NCBI RefSeq assembly: GCF_007991495.1
Contig: NZ_BJYL01000027.1
Coordinates: forward strand, 23,103 to 87,102
Direction: 5' to 3'
DNA from: Sporosarcina luteola
Lineage (GTDB): Bacteria; Bacillota; Bacilli; Bacillales_A; Planococcaceae
DNA: 64,000 nucleotides
In this document: positions 1 through 8,439 of the stretch, one piece after another
Layout of the letters: every line of letters begins with the position of its first letter
How positions within the stretch are numbered: position 1 is the first letter of the stretch
Program-made: the position numbers and the translations under genes
The notes under the pieces: generated by a model
The model's database searches: none
What the model saw: only the letters and a program-made list of their open reading frames with translations
Told to the model about the DNA's origin: nothing

Positions 1-2
1 AA

Positions 3-230
3 CAAGCTAACTTACTCGTCACCAAAATTACGGAATCCGATACATTCAGGAATGAATTGATGATGACCGCACAAGCGTCCAACCAGAAAAAAGTAGATGA
101 GATGATTACGACAGCAGGGATCACCACTTCATTCGAAACAAAATTCACACCTGATGGAATCGGCATCCATTTTCAAAACAAAACTGAAGAAGGCGTCTGT
201 TGTGAATTGATCCTCATCCTTCATTGGTAG
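3..230 (+). CDS. C-terminal part of an unrecognised protein, cut by window start
   Basis: An open frame enters from the left edge and ends at TAG 228-230, giving 75 residues after the edge. The visible part is hydrophilic and polar, with the end reading CCELILILHW. I see no catalytic motif or membrane segment and do not recognise the family. The start lies outside the window. The downstream Nudix gene begins 123 bases later on the same strand, but nothing shows the two are one operon. Confidence 0.5.
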   Translation, partial: QANLLVTKITESDTFRNELMMTAQASNQKKVDEMITTAGITTSFETKFTPDGIGIHFQNKTEEGVCCELILILHW

Positions 231-353
231 TGGAGTGAGTATGACGCATACTGCTACAAGCAATTCGTCCCACTTCTAACGGAGCCTCTTTCATTGGTAT
301 AATGGTGAGAGAACTAGCAGAGGCTTGCATGCTGAGGAAGGTGGGGTGAAATT

Positions 354-974
354 ATGAATGAGGAAAAATGGAAGGAACAGTTGCTTATTAATGATAAGTT
401 ATTCATCGGTGAGACGACGGCTTTCCGTTCGTCCATTTTGATCCCACTCGTCCAAGTGGAAGGGGAATGGTCTGTGTTGTTCGAAGTCCGAGCGTCTACA
501 ATGAGAAGGCAGCCCGGTGATATTTGTTTTCCTGGCGGCCGGATCGATCCCACAGACGAATCTCCTCTTTTCGCAGCATTGCGGGAAACGCATGAAGAGC
601 TTGGGGTGAACCCTGAAACTGTCGAAGTGCTAGGGCCATTAAGTCCGTACATTGCTTCTCCGTCATTTGTCGTCTATCCGTTCGCAGGAATTATAGATTA
701 TAAGGAAATCATTCGTTCCTACAATAAAAACGAGGTCGAAGAAGTATTTACCGTGCCGCTTCAATGGCTGCTTGAGCACGAGCCGTATATGCATGAAGTT
801 CAAGTGGATTTATCGCCTTGTTCGAACTTTCCATACGAGAAAATCAGGAATGGTGAGAACTACCAATGGAGAGCGCGTTCTGTGGAAGAATGGTTTTTCG
901 AGTATAACTCTTACACGATTTGGGGAATGACCGCAAGGATCTTGAAGCATTTTATTGATGTTATACGTGAATAG
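354..974 (+). CDS. Nudix hydrolase, CoA pyrophosphatase-like
   Basis: This 206-residue cytosolic protein matches the Nudix superfamily, CoA pyrophosphatase (NudL/YeaB-like) branch, which splits CoA and related nucleotides into phosphopantetheine and 3',5'-ADP. The segment RRQPGDICFPGGRIDP is the family signature. It runs into the Nudix box, which ends RETHEELGV and supplies the metal-binding REXXEE glutamates. A GGTGGGGTG ribosome site precedes the ATG. The gene stands alone and ends at a strong bidirectional hairpin shared with the convergent lipoprotein gene. Substrate choice is inferred from the family. Confidence 0.85.
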   Translation: MNEEKWKEQLLINDKLFIGETTAFRSSILIPLVQVEGEWSVLFEVRASTMRRQPGDICFPGGRIDPTDESPLFAALRETHEELGVNPETVEVLGPLSPYIASPSFVVYPFAGIIDYKEIIRSYNKNEVEEVFTVPLQWLLEHEPYMHEVQVDLSPCSNFPYEKIRNGENYQWRARSVEEWFFEYNSYTIWGMTARILKHFIDVIRE

Positions 975-976
975 AA

Positions 977-1019
977 AAAAGCGACATCCAGTCGGTTTAG
1001 CCTGCTGGATGTCGCTTTT
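977..1019. terminator. Bidirectional intrinsic terminator
   Basis: A 15-bp stem (AAAAGCGACATCCAG and its complement) with a short loop and A/T tracts on both sides sits between the convergent Nudix and lipoprotein genes, so it can serve both. Confidence 0.85.
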
Positions 1020-1021
1020 CA

Positions 1022-2299
1022 TTATTTCATCGGTAAGTCGAACGTCACCGATTTTTCTTTGAATAATTTTTTCGCGTTGCTGTCCTTTAATGGCCCGAAT
1101 TGAAGCTTCAATTCTTTATAAAGACCAAATTCGTCTTTACGGAAAAGGTAGACGGCTAAAATTTCCTCTGATTCCCCAGGCTGCAAGTCGCCATATTGCG
1201 TCGGTTCCAACATTCCTTGAGATGACATAGTGCCGCGGTTTTGGTCCAAGATTAATCGTTTTTCGATCAATAATTTCGTAATCGCTTCCTTACTGTCGTT
1301 CTTCACTTGGAATTTTGCTGTCAATGCAACGAGCGGTCCTTCACCGAAATTGACGAATCGGCCTTCATTCGCAGTTGTCGGCGTAATATCAGCATATTGA
1401 ACGCCTTCAAGTGTAATGGTCACTTCATCAATTTTCTGTGTTTCATTTATATCTTCTTTTGAGAAAAATAGTTCTTTATCTGCAATCGTGTCTGTCACCA
1501 TTTTATCTGCATAAAGTGCAGCGCTTTTCGATGCTTTTTCAGCGCCTTTTTCATTGAATGGAACTTTGAAAATGGCTTCTTTCCCGATCCGTTTATTAAA
1601 ATCGTCTTCCAGTGTAGGAATGTCGAATGTATATGTCGGGGCACTCAACCGTTCATACTGTGCTTTCGTCATTGTGTAAGATTGCAACCCAGTATATTTA
1701 CCAGGAGCGTATTGGCGTCCGGCGTTGTCTTTATCGCCTTTCAGCCAATCTTCCCTATCAACGAGGCCGATTTTCATATATAAGTTTTCCGTGCCGTCAT
1801 CGGAAAGCATCATTGTGCTGGCGTTGTAAAATACATCTTCATCTAATTTGTTTTCAAATCCGAGTTTGAACGTAATGACATATCCTTCTTCTTCATCATC
1901 GAAATTATATTTGGCCGATTCGTTCATATTTGAGACGTGGACAATTTGGTATTCTTCGATCGAAATCGTTACTTTATCCGAATAAGCATGTGTCAGGCCA
2001 GGGTTTGGATTCGTGTAGACGACCTCGACGTCGCCGCCCGTTTCTTCTTCTATTGTTGGATTAATGTTTTCGCCGGATTCACTCTGTGTCTTTTCAGCAG
2101 TGCCAGCTTCTTCTTCGTCTTCTATTTCTTCGGTTTTTTCTACCTCAATATTCTCATCTTCATTATTTTGCTCTTCTGCTTCATTTTCAGGTTGTTCTGC
2201 AGCAGCGACTTCTTCTTCCTTTTCCTTCTCTTGTCCACAAGCACCAAGGACGAGAACTGCCGCCAATATGCTGCCGCTCATCATTCGCCTCATATTCAT
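1022..2299 (-). CDS. Acidic surface lipoprotein, unknown function (DUF5068-like)
   Basis: The 425-residue product starts MNMRRMMSGSILAAVLVLGACGQ. That is a lipoprotein signal with lipobox LGAC, so the mature protein is predicted to be anchored outside the membrane by a lipidated Cys. About 60 residues of Glu/Asp/Asn-rich linker follow, then two related beta-rich halves of roughly 150 residues (each with a VTI-E-pattern near its start). This start was preferred to an ATG 33 bases further upstream because AAAGGAG lies 9 bases before it. The layout resembles Bacillales DUF5068 lipoproteins. That family name is from memory and the function is unknown. Confidence 0.8.
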   Translation of the reverse strand: MNMRRMMSGSILAAVLVLGACGQEKEKEEEVAAAEQPENEAEEQNNEDENIEVEKTEEIEDEEEAGTAEKTQSESGENINPTIEEETGGDVEVVYTNPNPGLTHAYSDKVTISIEEYQIVHVSNMNESAKYNFDDEEEGYVITFKLGFENKLDEDVFYNASTMMLSDDGTENLYMKIGLVDREDWLKGDKDNAGRQYAPGKYTGLQSYTMTKAQYERLSAPTYTFDIPTLEDDFNKRIGKEAIFKVPFNEKGAEKASKSAALYADKMVTDTIADKELFFSKEDINETQKIDEVTITLEGVQYADITPTTANEGRFVNFGEGPLVALTAKFQVKNDSKEAITKLLIEKRLILDQNRGTMSSQGMLEPTQYGDLQPGESEEILAVYLFRKDEFGLYKELKLQFGPLKDSNAKKLFKEKSVTFDLPMK

Positions 2300-2503
2300 A
2301 TACTTTCGCTCCTTTGTAAATAGCTTTACCAAATTATTGTAGCAGTTTATTAATTAGCAAAAAGAACTGTTCTGAAAACAGTTCATAAGTGCATTATTTG
2401 GTGGAAAATTATGAGAGAAGTCCTGTGCGCAAAAAAGAACCTCAATGAGTAGATTCATGTTATAGTTAGAAAGTATATTTTACAAGTGAGTGGGTGAGTC
2501 AAC

Positions 2504-2881
2504 ATGATAGAAGTAAAAACATCTTCAGTGAGTGATGGGGAATTTAACAGGGGCGTGTTTGCCACATGTGATATTAAAAAAGGGACGATGTTACACGAGG
2601 CGCCCGTTATTGCCTATCCGAACGAACAACATGAACTTATTGAGCAAACCCTATTGGCTGATTATGCATTTGAATACGGGATCAATCATACCGCGATCTT
2701 ACTTGGATATGGGATGCTTTTCAATCATTCCTATGAGCCGAATGCAACGTATGAAATCAGTTTTGAAAAACATACATTTGATTTTTATGCTTATACGGAT
2801 ATAAAAGCCGGAGAAGAAATTCTAATCAATTATAATGGTGACGAGAACGACAAAGAACTGCTCTGGTTTGATCAGGACTAA
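2504..2881 (+). CDS. Small SET-domain protein
   Basis: The 125-residue protein is a compact SET domain, the fold of protein lysine methyltransferases using S-adenosylmethionine. It shows GVFA near residue 18, LFNHSYEPNA near residue 70 (the NHS cofactor/active-site motif) and a C-terminal GEEILINYNG, where the Tyr is typically catalytic. The usual pre- and post-SET cysteine clusters are absent, as in other stand-alone bacterial SET proteins. The substrate cannot be told from sequence. It is monocistronic and ends at a terminator. Confidence 0.8.
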   Translation: MIEVKTSSVSDGEFNRGVFATCDIKKGTMLHEAPVIAYPNEQHELIEQTLLADYAFEYGINHTAILLGYGMLFNHSYEPNATYEISFEKHTFDFYAYTDIKAGEEILINYNGDENDKELLWFDQD

Positions 2882-2903
2882 AAAAGAATATTCCGCATGA
2901 AAG

Positions 2904-2935
2904 AGGTTGGGCACTTAGTTGCTCAGCCTTTTTTT
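2904..2935 (+). terminator. Intrinsic terminator after SET gene
   Basis: AGGTTGGGCA pairs with TGCTCAGCCT using two G-T wobbles and is followed by seven T. Confidence 0.75.
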
Positions 2936-3024
2936 ATGCTTTAATCCAAATGTCGTTCTGGTGAATCTATTTTCCTTTCCATTCGTATTAAGAATAAGAC
3001 ATCCTTATAAAAGGAGTGAATCTC

Positions 3025-3327
3025 GTGTTATTTAAGAAAAACAGAAATCCCTACAGCAACAATCAGTATGAAATAGACAATTTCAGCGATGAAAAATACC
3101 CAGTCATTCTTCATTTTACGCCGACTGCAATCTATGTGTATGAAGACAAAATGGATTCGCATATTATCCAAGATGGTTGCATTAAATTATGGGATGAACA
3201 TGAAACGGTTTTGACAGGAACGTTAATTGTCACGTATGTATCTTCCATTCAAGAGGCCCTTGAAAAATATAAAGTGAATGAACTGGGTCTTCTCGTTATT
3301 CCTGTGGAGTTCACGTACGAAGACTAA
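3025..3327 (+). CDS. Small conserved-looking hypothetical protein
   Basis: A 100-residue soluble acidic protein (MLFKKNRNPYSNNQ...) of unknown function. It is beta-rich in appearance, with no signal peptide and no recognisable motif. A GTG at 3016 is in frame but lies inside the AAGGAG ribosome site, so the GTG at 3025 is the better start. It precedes rtcB by 55 bases on the same strand and could be co-transcribed. No functional link is visible. Confidence 0.7.
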   Translation: MLFKKNRNPYSNNQYEIDNFSDEKYPVILHFTPTAIYVYEDKMDSHIIQDGCIKLWDEHETVLTGTLIVTYVSSIQEALEKYKVNELGLLVIPVEFTYED

Positions 3328-3382
3328 TACAAGGGGATTCGCGCTATGAATACGATAGGAAAAGGAAAGGACGGATTAGGGA

Positions 3383-4591
3383 ATGAAGAAAAAGATTTTT
3401 GGTGTGCATGATGATAATACGCTTCGGCAATTCAAAAATTGCTTGCGGACCGGGCAAGTGGCGGGCGGCGTGTTATGTGCTGATGGACATTATGGATATA
3501 GCCAGCCGGTCGGGGGTGTTGTCGTATATGATGGACAAATTTCGCCATCGGGTGTCGGGTATGACATTGCTTGCGGGAATAAAGCAGTTCGAACCAATTT
3601 AAAGTGGACGGAGATCGAAAAGGATCTTCCTCGTCTTATGGATGAAATTGCGTCTTCCATTTCATTCGGCGTTGGTAGAAAGAATAAAAAGAAGGTGGAT
3701 CATGAATTATTCGATGATCCGGACTGGGATGTCTATAAGGAAATCGGCAAACAGGAACATGATCGACTGAAGAAATTAGCGAAGGATCAGTTAGGTACAG
3801 TCGGATCCGGAAATCATTTCGTCGATCTGTTAGTCGATAAGGAAACTGGAGACGTCTGGGCAGCGAATCACTTCGGCAGCAGAGGATTCGGCCATAAAAC
3901 AGCGAGCGGATTTTTGAATTTGGCGATTGGACGTGAATTTTCCGATCCAACGCCTGGTGAAAGTATGGAGCAGGCACCGACATTGATTGATTTAGATAGT
4001 GAATTAGGCGATCTTTACTATCGGGCGATGACGTTGAGTGGAAAATATGCTTATGCCGGCAGAAATTATGTGATAGACGAAGTGCTTTCCATTTTAGGCG
4101 CAACATCTGAATTTGAAGTGCATAATCATCATAATTACGCTTGGAAAGAGAACCATTTCGGTAAGGATTATATCGTCGTTAGAAAAGGTGCGACACCGTC
4201 CGCTCCAGGGCAAATGGGCTTTATTGGCGGAAGTATGGGGGACATTTCGGTCATCGTCCGCGGCAAAGAGAATGAAGCAAACGCGAATGCCTTCTTTAGC
4301 ACAGTTCATGGAGCTGGGCGAATCATGAGCCGGACGGAGGCGGCGGGAAGGATGAACTGGAAAACCCGTACGCGGTCTGGCGGAAAAATTAAGCAGGAGC
4401 GTATGGATCAAGCCATCAAAAAGTACGGCGTCGAATTACGTGGCGGAGGGACTGATGAAAGCCCATTCGTCTATCGCAAACTGCGAGATGTGCTGGATGC
4501 GCATGAAGAGACGATTGATGTTCTGCATGAGTTGAAGCCGGTCGGCGTCTGCATGGCGGGTGCAAATGAATATGATCCGTATAAGGACTGA
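3383..4591 (+). CDS. rtcB: RNA 3'-phosphate ligase RtcB
   Basis: RtcB joins 2',3'-cyclic-phosphate or 3'-phosphate RNA ends to 5'-OH ends using GTP and manganese, repairing cleaved tRNA and other RNA. The 402-residue protein carries the family landmarks: GVGYDIACG with the metal-binding Cys near residue 64, GTVGSGNHFVDL near residue 139, NHFGSRG near 160, HNHH near 248, and STVHGAGR near 310 with the histidine that is guanylylated. All metal ligands I can locate are kept. No archease, rtcA, rtcR or Ro60-like gene is adjacent. A structured RNA with tRNA-like loops lies about 15 kb away. Confidence 0.93.
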   Translation: MKKKIFGVHDDNTLRQFKNCLRTGQVAGGVLCADGHYGYSQPVGGVVVYDGQISPSGVGYDIACGNKAVRTNLKWTEIEKDLPRLMDEIASSISFGVGRKNKKKVDHELFDDPDWDVYKEIGKQEHDRLKKLAKDQLGTVGSGNHFVDLLVDKETGDVWAANHFGSRGFGHKTASGFLNLAIGREFSDPTPGESMEQAPTLIDLDSELGDLYYRAMTLSGKYAYAGRNYVIDEVLSILGATSEFEVHNHHNYAWKENHFGKDYIVVRKGATPSAPGQMGFIGGSMGDISVIVRGKENEANANAFFSTVHGAGRIMSRTEAAGRMNWKTRTRSGGKIKQERMDQAIKKYGVELRGGGTDESPFVYRKLRDVLDAHEETIDVLHELKPVGVCMAGANEYDPYKD

Positions 4592-4614
4592 GAACAATTC
4601 CAAAGTAAATATGA

Positions 4615-4648
4615 AAAGCCAATCATACTATGTTTGATTGGTTTTTTT
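4615..4648 (+). terminator. Intrinsic terminator after rtcB
   Basis: AAGCCAATCA pairs with TGATTGGTTT (one wobble) and runs into a T tract. Confidence 0.75.
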
Positions 4649-4753
4649 ATATTCAATATCAATAACAATACATCCTAAAACAACATATATTTATTGTAAT
4701 TCGATAAATAACGTGGTAAAGTCATATTAAATTAATTTAGTGAGGTGTATGTG

Positions 4754-5233
4754 ATGAAGCGTGAAACACTCTTTTTAAAACTTGCTCTTGTTCTCATGGG
4801 AATTCCGATTCTTGCTATATGCATATTTGTCGTGCCGGGAATAGCGGAATTCGCGGCTGAACTCTATCCGACGATGCCCTACTTAAAATACCTTGTACTG
4901 ATCGATATATATGCTGCGGCAATCCCTTTTTACTTTGCCCTTTACCAAGCTTTCAATCTGTTAAGTTATATCGATAAGGGTGATGCCTTTTCGGAGTTAT
5001 CCGTGAAAGCTTTAAAGAATATCAAAAACTGTGCCCTTATTATCTGTGGCATTTACGTAATCGGCATGCCGCTCTTTTATCTCATGGCAGAGATGGATGA
5101 TGCACCGGGCATTATTCTAATTGGCTTGGTTATTATCTTTGCTTCATTTGTCATAGCAGTTTTTGCCGCTGTTCTTCAAAAACTCCTGACACATGCCATT
5201 GAAATTAAATCAGAAAATGAATTTACGGTCTGA
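4754..5233 (+). CDS. DUF2975-type membrane protein
   Basis: The 159-residue protein has four hydrophobic membrane segments (about residues 9-30, 45-65, 93-115 and 122-145) and a short cytosolic tail, matching DUF2975 proteins. The ATG at 4754 is preferred over the in-frame GTG at 4745, which overlaps the ribosome site. In Bacillales such proteins are paired with a tiny YozG-like regulator, as here, where the next gene starts 9 bases later. The role of the family is unknown; a membrane-coupled control of the regulator is only an inference. Confidence 0.8.
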   Translation: MKRETLFLKLALVLMGIPILAICIFVVPGIAEFAAELYPTMPYLKYLVLIDIYAAAIPFYFALYQAFNLLSYIDKGDAFSELSVKALKNIKNCALIICGIYVIGMPLFYLMAEMDDAPGIILIGLVIIFASFVIAVFAAVLQKLLTHAIEIKSENEFTV

Positions 5234-5242
5234 GGTGAAAAT

Positions 5243-5458
5243 ATGGCGATTATTATTAATATTGACGTAATGCTAGCAAAAAGGAAAATGAGTGTAACAG
5301 AGCTGTCGGAGAAAGTCGGGATTACGATGGCTAATCTATCTATATTAAAAAATGGCAAGGCCAAGGCGATTCGATTATCGACGCTTGAGGGGATTTGCAA
5401 GGCACTTGATTGCCAACCTGGAGATATTTTGGAGTATCAACGGGATGAAGAAATATGA
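5243..5458 (+). CDS. Small XRE/Cro helix-turn-helix regulator (YozG-like)
   Basis: This 71-residue protein is little more than one helix-turn-helix domain. The segment VTELSEKVGITMANLSILKN forms the helix-turn-helix, followed by KAIRLSTLEGICKALDCQPGDILEY, which is typical of YozG-like Cro/C1 proteins. It sits directly behind the DUF2975 membrane gene with nine bases between them, so the two are translationally linked. It probably regulates its own operon; no operator was identified. Confidence 0.88.
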   Translation: MAIIINIDVMLAKRKMSVTELSEKVGITMANLSILKNGKAKAIRLSTLEGICKALDCQPGDILEYQRDEEI

Positions 5459-5495
5459 ATGTGATCCGAAATAGAGAAGGGCGGGTGGGTGACTT

Positions 5496-6335
5496 ATGAG
5501 CTTATCAAGAAACGATATGCAGAATCTGCAATTGTCTCGTAAAAGCCCCTTTATGATGAAAACGACAAGGGCATTCCAGCAACTTGTTCGCTTCGGTTGG
5601 GAGCAGGCGCTGTCCTGTCTGTTTCCTGTCGTTATTTTTGCCTCATTGGCGATCACACAAGTACTCCCGCTTCCATTCCTGCCGCGCTATGACTGGCTGC
5701 TTATCATCTTTTTGATGATGCAGTGGTGGATGGTGCGTTCCGGACTGGAAACAAGGGATGAGCTGAAGGTGATCACGTTATTTCATTTAATTGGACTAGC
5801 ACTCGAGCTTTTCAAAGTGCATATGGGCTCCTGGGCGTATCCGGAGGAAGGGTATTCCAAAGTGTTTGGGGTGCCTTTGTACAGCGGATTCATGTATGCA
5901 AGTGTTGCGAGTTATCTTTGTCAGGCTTGGCGCAGGCTCGATGTTGAACTCATTAAATGGCCGCCGTTTTGGGTAGTCGTCCCACTTGCAGCTGCGATTT
6001 ATTTGAACTTTTTCATTCACCATTTTTGGATTGACGTACGTTGGTGGCTATCTGGACTTGTGCTTATTGTCTTTTGGCGTTCATGGGTTACTTATATGGT
6101 TGGTGGCAAACGGTATCGGATGCCAATCTCCCTTTCTTTTGTGCTTATCGGCTTTTTCATCTGGGTGGCGGAAAATATCGCAACTTTCTTCGGAGCTTGG
6201 AAATATCCGAACCAAACCGATGCATGGAGTCTTGTCCATTTAGGGAAGGTGAGTTCATGGCTTTTATTAGTCATCGTCAGCTTCCTCATCGTCGCCACGT
6301 TAAAGCGTGTAAAAGGAAAGATACAGACGCGATGA
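5496..6335 (+). CDS. DUF817 integral membrane protein
   Basis: The 279-residue protein has about eight hydrophobic segments and the conserved aromatic and charged pieces of the DUF817 family, such as EKVHMGSW-like FKVHMGSWAYPE near residue 107, GVPLYSGFMYASVASY near residue 124, NFFIHHFW and FFGAWKYPNQ. It is predicted to lie in the cytoplasmic membrane. Function is unknown for the family. It follows the YozG-like gene by 37 bases and may be read from the same transcript. Confidence 0.85.
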   Translation: MSLSRNDMQNLQLSRKSPFMMKTTRAFQQLVRFGWEQALSCLFPVVIFASLAITQVLPLPFLPRYDWLLIIFLMMQWWMVRSGLETRDELKVITLFHLIGLALELFKVHMGSWAYPEEGYSKVFGVPLYSGFMYASVASYLCQAWRRLDVELIKWPPFWVVVPLAAAIYLNFFIHHFWIDVRWWLSGLVLIVFWRSWVTYMVGGKRYRMPISLSFVLIGFFIWVAENIATFFGAWKYPNQTDAWSLVHLGKVSSWLLLVIVSFLIVATLKRVKGKIQTR

Positions 6336-6382
6336 AATAAATGGTAGGATAGATGAAATGAAGGAATGGGAGGAAGATGAGA

Positions 6383-7396
6383 ATGATCCGTTATCCATAT
6401 TTACAAGATGGAGCGACAGTCGGCATAACCGCTCCGTCTTCTGGCGTAGATCCTGACTTGCACGAACTATTGCGGCAATCAATCAAACGCCTCGCGTCAC
6501 AAGGATTCCAGTCGATTACTGGAGAAACCGCGTGGATGCAGGAGAAAGCAAAGTCCGCCCCAGCAAAAATCCGCGCAAAAGAATTAAATGATATGTTTCA
6601 GAATGAAGCGATCGACGCCATTATCCCTCCTTGGGGTGGTGAGCTGTTAATTGAAATCCTTGAGCATCTGGAGTTTGACCAAGTACAGTCGAAATGGGTG
6701 CTCGGCTATTCGGATACGAGCGTGTTGCTGTTGGCACTCACATTGAAGACGGGAATTGCGACGGCGCATGGCGTGAATCTTATCGACTTAAGAGGAGAGC
6801 AGGTCGACGAAACGACGGCGAAGTGGCGTTCTGCGCTCGCTACAAAACCGGGCGAATCGTTCACACAGTACTCTTCACCCGCTTACCAAAGAAATTGGCA
6901 ACATGACAACCCGACACCATGGATCTTTCATCTGACGGAACCGACTGTTTGGAAAACAATTGAAAGTGAATCTGTCCAGATGAAAGGAAGGTTGCTCGGC
7001 GGCTGCATCGATGTCATCCGTCATCTCATCGGCACACCATACGGCGACGTGGCGACATTCCAGCAACAATTTATCGGAAACGACCCGATTATCTGGTATT
7101 TAGAGAACTGTGAAATGTCCACGACCGATTTACGTAGATCACTCATCCAGATGAAGCTTGCCGGCTGGTTCGCAAACTGCTCCGGTATCCTGTTCGGCAG
7201 AAGCCCAGCGAATCAATCCGTTGACGGGTATGAAGTTGAAGACGTGTACCGAGAATTGGCGCAGGAGCTTGGCGTTCCAATCGTGTATGACATTGACTGC
7301 GGCCACGTCCCGCCACAGCTGACGCTGATCAACGGAGCACGCGCAGAAGTGAACGTGAAAGATGGAAAAGGTGTTGTAGTTCAGCAGTTTTGTTAG
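6383..7396 (+). CDS. S66 family peptidase, MccF/LD-carboxypeptidase-like
   Basis: The 337-residue protein belongs to serine peptidase family S66, which includes LD-carboxypeptidases of murein recycling and MccF, the microcin C self-immunity enzyme. It shows the PWGGELLIEIL segment, the nucleophile in GYSDTS near residue 112, a Glu in LENCE near 237 and the His in DCGHVPPQLTLINGA near 308, completing the Ser-Glu-His triad. The longer insertions resemble MccF more than LdcA. The ATG at 6383 has better spacing from GGGAGG than the ATG at 6377. No microcin genes are nearby. Confidence 0.85.
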   Translation: MIRYPYLQDGATVGITAPSSGVDPDLHELLRQSIKRLASQGFQSITGETAWMQEKAKSAPAKIRAKELNDMFQNEAIDAIIPPWGGELLIEILEHLEFDQVQSKWVLGYSDTSVLLLALTLKTGIATAHGVNLIDLRGEQVDETTAKWRSALATKPGESFTQYSSPAYQRNWQHDNPTPWIFHLTEPTVWKTIESESVQMKGRLLGGCIDVIRHLIGTPYGDVATFQQQFIGNDPIIWYLENCEMSTTDLRRSLIQMKLAGWFANCSGILFGRSPANQSVDGYEVEDVYRELAQELGVPIVYDIDCGHVPPQLTLINGARAEVNVKDGKGVVVQQFC

Positions 7397-7506
7397 TTTA
7401 TGTATAGAATACTAATTGACCCCTTGGGATGATGTCTTGACTAGGTGGCTATTATTGCTCGGAATCGTTGATCAGTGAAAACAAAAAATATATGACGTAA
7501 TCTTTA

Positions 7507-7647
7507 GGGCTTGCTGAAGGCATACAGGTAGAAAAGGAAAGCACAGCCCGCCGCTTACTTATCAGGGGGGTATCCGTGAGTGAAGTGGTCGAGATAGCAG
7601 AATTGGAAGAAGAGCTTGTTTTGGAGATTCAACAAAAGTTATCGTAG
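7507..7647 (+). pseudogene. Tail fragment of an Rpn/YhgA-like nuclease-transposase family gene
   Basis: The frame reads GLAEGIQVEKESTARRLLIR, then GVSVSEVVEIAELEEELVLEIQ, then stops. This is the Lys/Glu-rich C-terminal tail pattern typical of the Rpn (PD-(D/E)XK transposase-like) family, where a GxxxG-type stretch precedes A-R-L-L-x-x-G-x-S-x-x-E-V. No start codon or catalytic domain precedes it in the 110 bases back to the S66 gene, so it appears to be a decayed remnant. Family assignment rests only on this short tail. Confidence 0.55.
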
Positions 7648-7660
7648 ATTAAATGGACGG

Positions 7661-7706
7661 AGCTGTCCAGAAAGTCGAAAACTGACTTTCTGAGACAGCT
7701 TTTTTA
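7661..7706 (+). terminator. Terminator after the Rpn-like remnant
   Basis: AGCTGTC...GACAGCT encloses an inner CAGAAAGTC/GACTTTCTG stem and is followed by a T run. It is nearly the same hairpin as the one at 11352-11397. Confidence 0.8.
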
Positions 7707-7840
7707 ATATTAAAGGATCGCACGTGTGTCCATAGCAAGTGGTTTATTCTAAAACCCGCTTATTCTTACACGGTAGCGTCCGTTTCTCTACGCCAACCAT
7801 ACTTTACTGGTTGAACGAGCGCGCGAAAATTATTGGAGCC

Positions 7841-8290
7841 CGGTACATTAAAAGCCGTTTAATTGCCAGTAGTAGCCGAAATTCCTCACGCGCGGTCCAT
7901 TAAGAGCTGTTTAATTGCCCGCCGGAGCCGAAATTCCTTCCGCGCGGTACATTAAGAACCGTTTAATTGCCCGCGAGAGCCAAAATTCCTCAAGCGCGGT
8001 CCATTAAGAGCTGTTTAATTGCCCGCGGAAGCCGAAATTCCACTCGCGCGGTCCATTAAGAGCTGTTTAATTGCCCGCCGGAGCCGAAATTCCTCAAGCG
8101 CGGTCCATTAAGAGCCGTTTAATTGCCCGTGGGAGCCGAAATTCCTCAAGCGCGGTCCATTAAGGGCTGTTTAATTGCCCGCGGGAGCCGAAATTCCTCA
8201 AGCGCGGTCCATTAAGAGCTGTTTAATTACCTGCGGGAGCCAAAATTCCACTCGTGCGGTACATTAAGAGCTATTTAATTCCCGGTCATG
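7841..8290. repeat. Nine-copy 52-bp tandem repeat
   Basis: The anchor CGGTNCATTAA recurs at 7841, 7893, 7945, 7997, 8049, 8101, 8153, 8205 and 8257, exactly 52 bases apart with no insertions. Each unit holds an imperfect inverted repeat (CGCGGTCCATTAA against TTAATTGCCCGCG, 11 of 13 pairing) around GAGCTGT, then a spacer with GAGCCGAAATTCC. Units differ by a few substitutions, some of them compensating-looking C/T changes. Because 52 is not a multiple of three and stops occur in all frames, it is not coding. Confidence 0.95.
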
Positions 8291-8340
8291 CTTATTTATC
8301 CATGGGGCGATAACATGGATTACCGGACGGCACCATTCTT

Positions 8341-8354
8341 ATGACACGTGTCAT
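8341..8354. promoter_or_regulatory. 14-bp perfect palindrome, candidate operator
   Basis: ATGACACGTGTCAT is a perfect dyad 86 bases before the DUF418 gene of the DesKR-like operon. Its position fits an operator, possibly for the NarL-type regulator encoded in the operon. This is inference from symmetry and place only. Confidence 0.35.
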
Positions 8355-8439
8355 CATGATCTCCTTACTCCTGTGAATATTCGCAGGGCTCCCTGCCAGC
8401 TACAATTGAGACATATCAAGCTGAAGGTAGGGGAAGGGC

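Noticed and set aside
2064..2342. Ser/Phe-rich frames opposite the lipoprotein linker
   Set aside because: They are antisense products of the Glu/Asp-rich linker codons and have no ribosome sites.
7841..8290. CRISPR array
   Set aside because: The whole 52-bp unit repeats, leaving no unique spacers, and no cas genes are present. The 20- and 21-bp arrays fail for the same reason.
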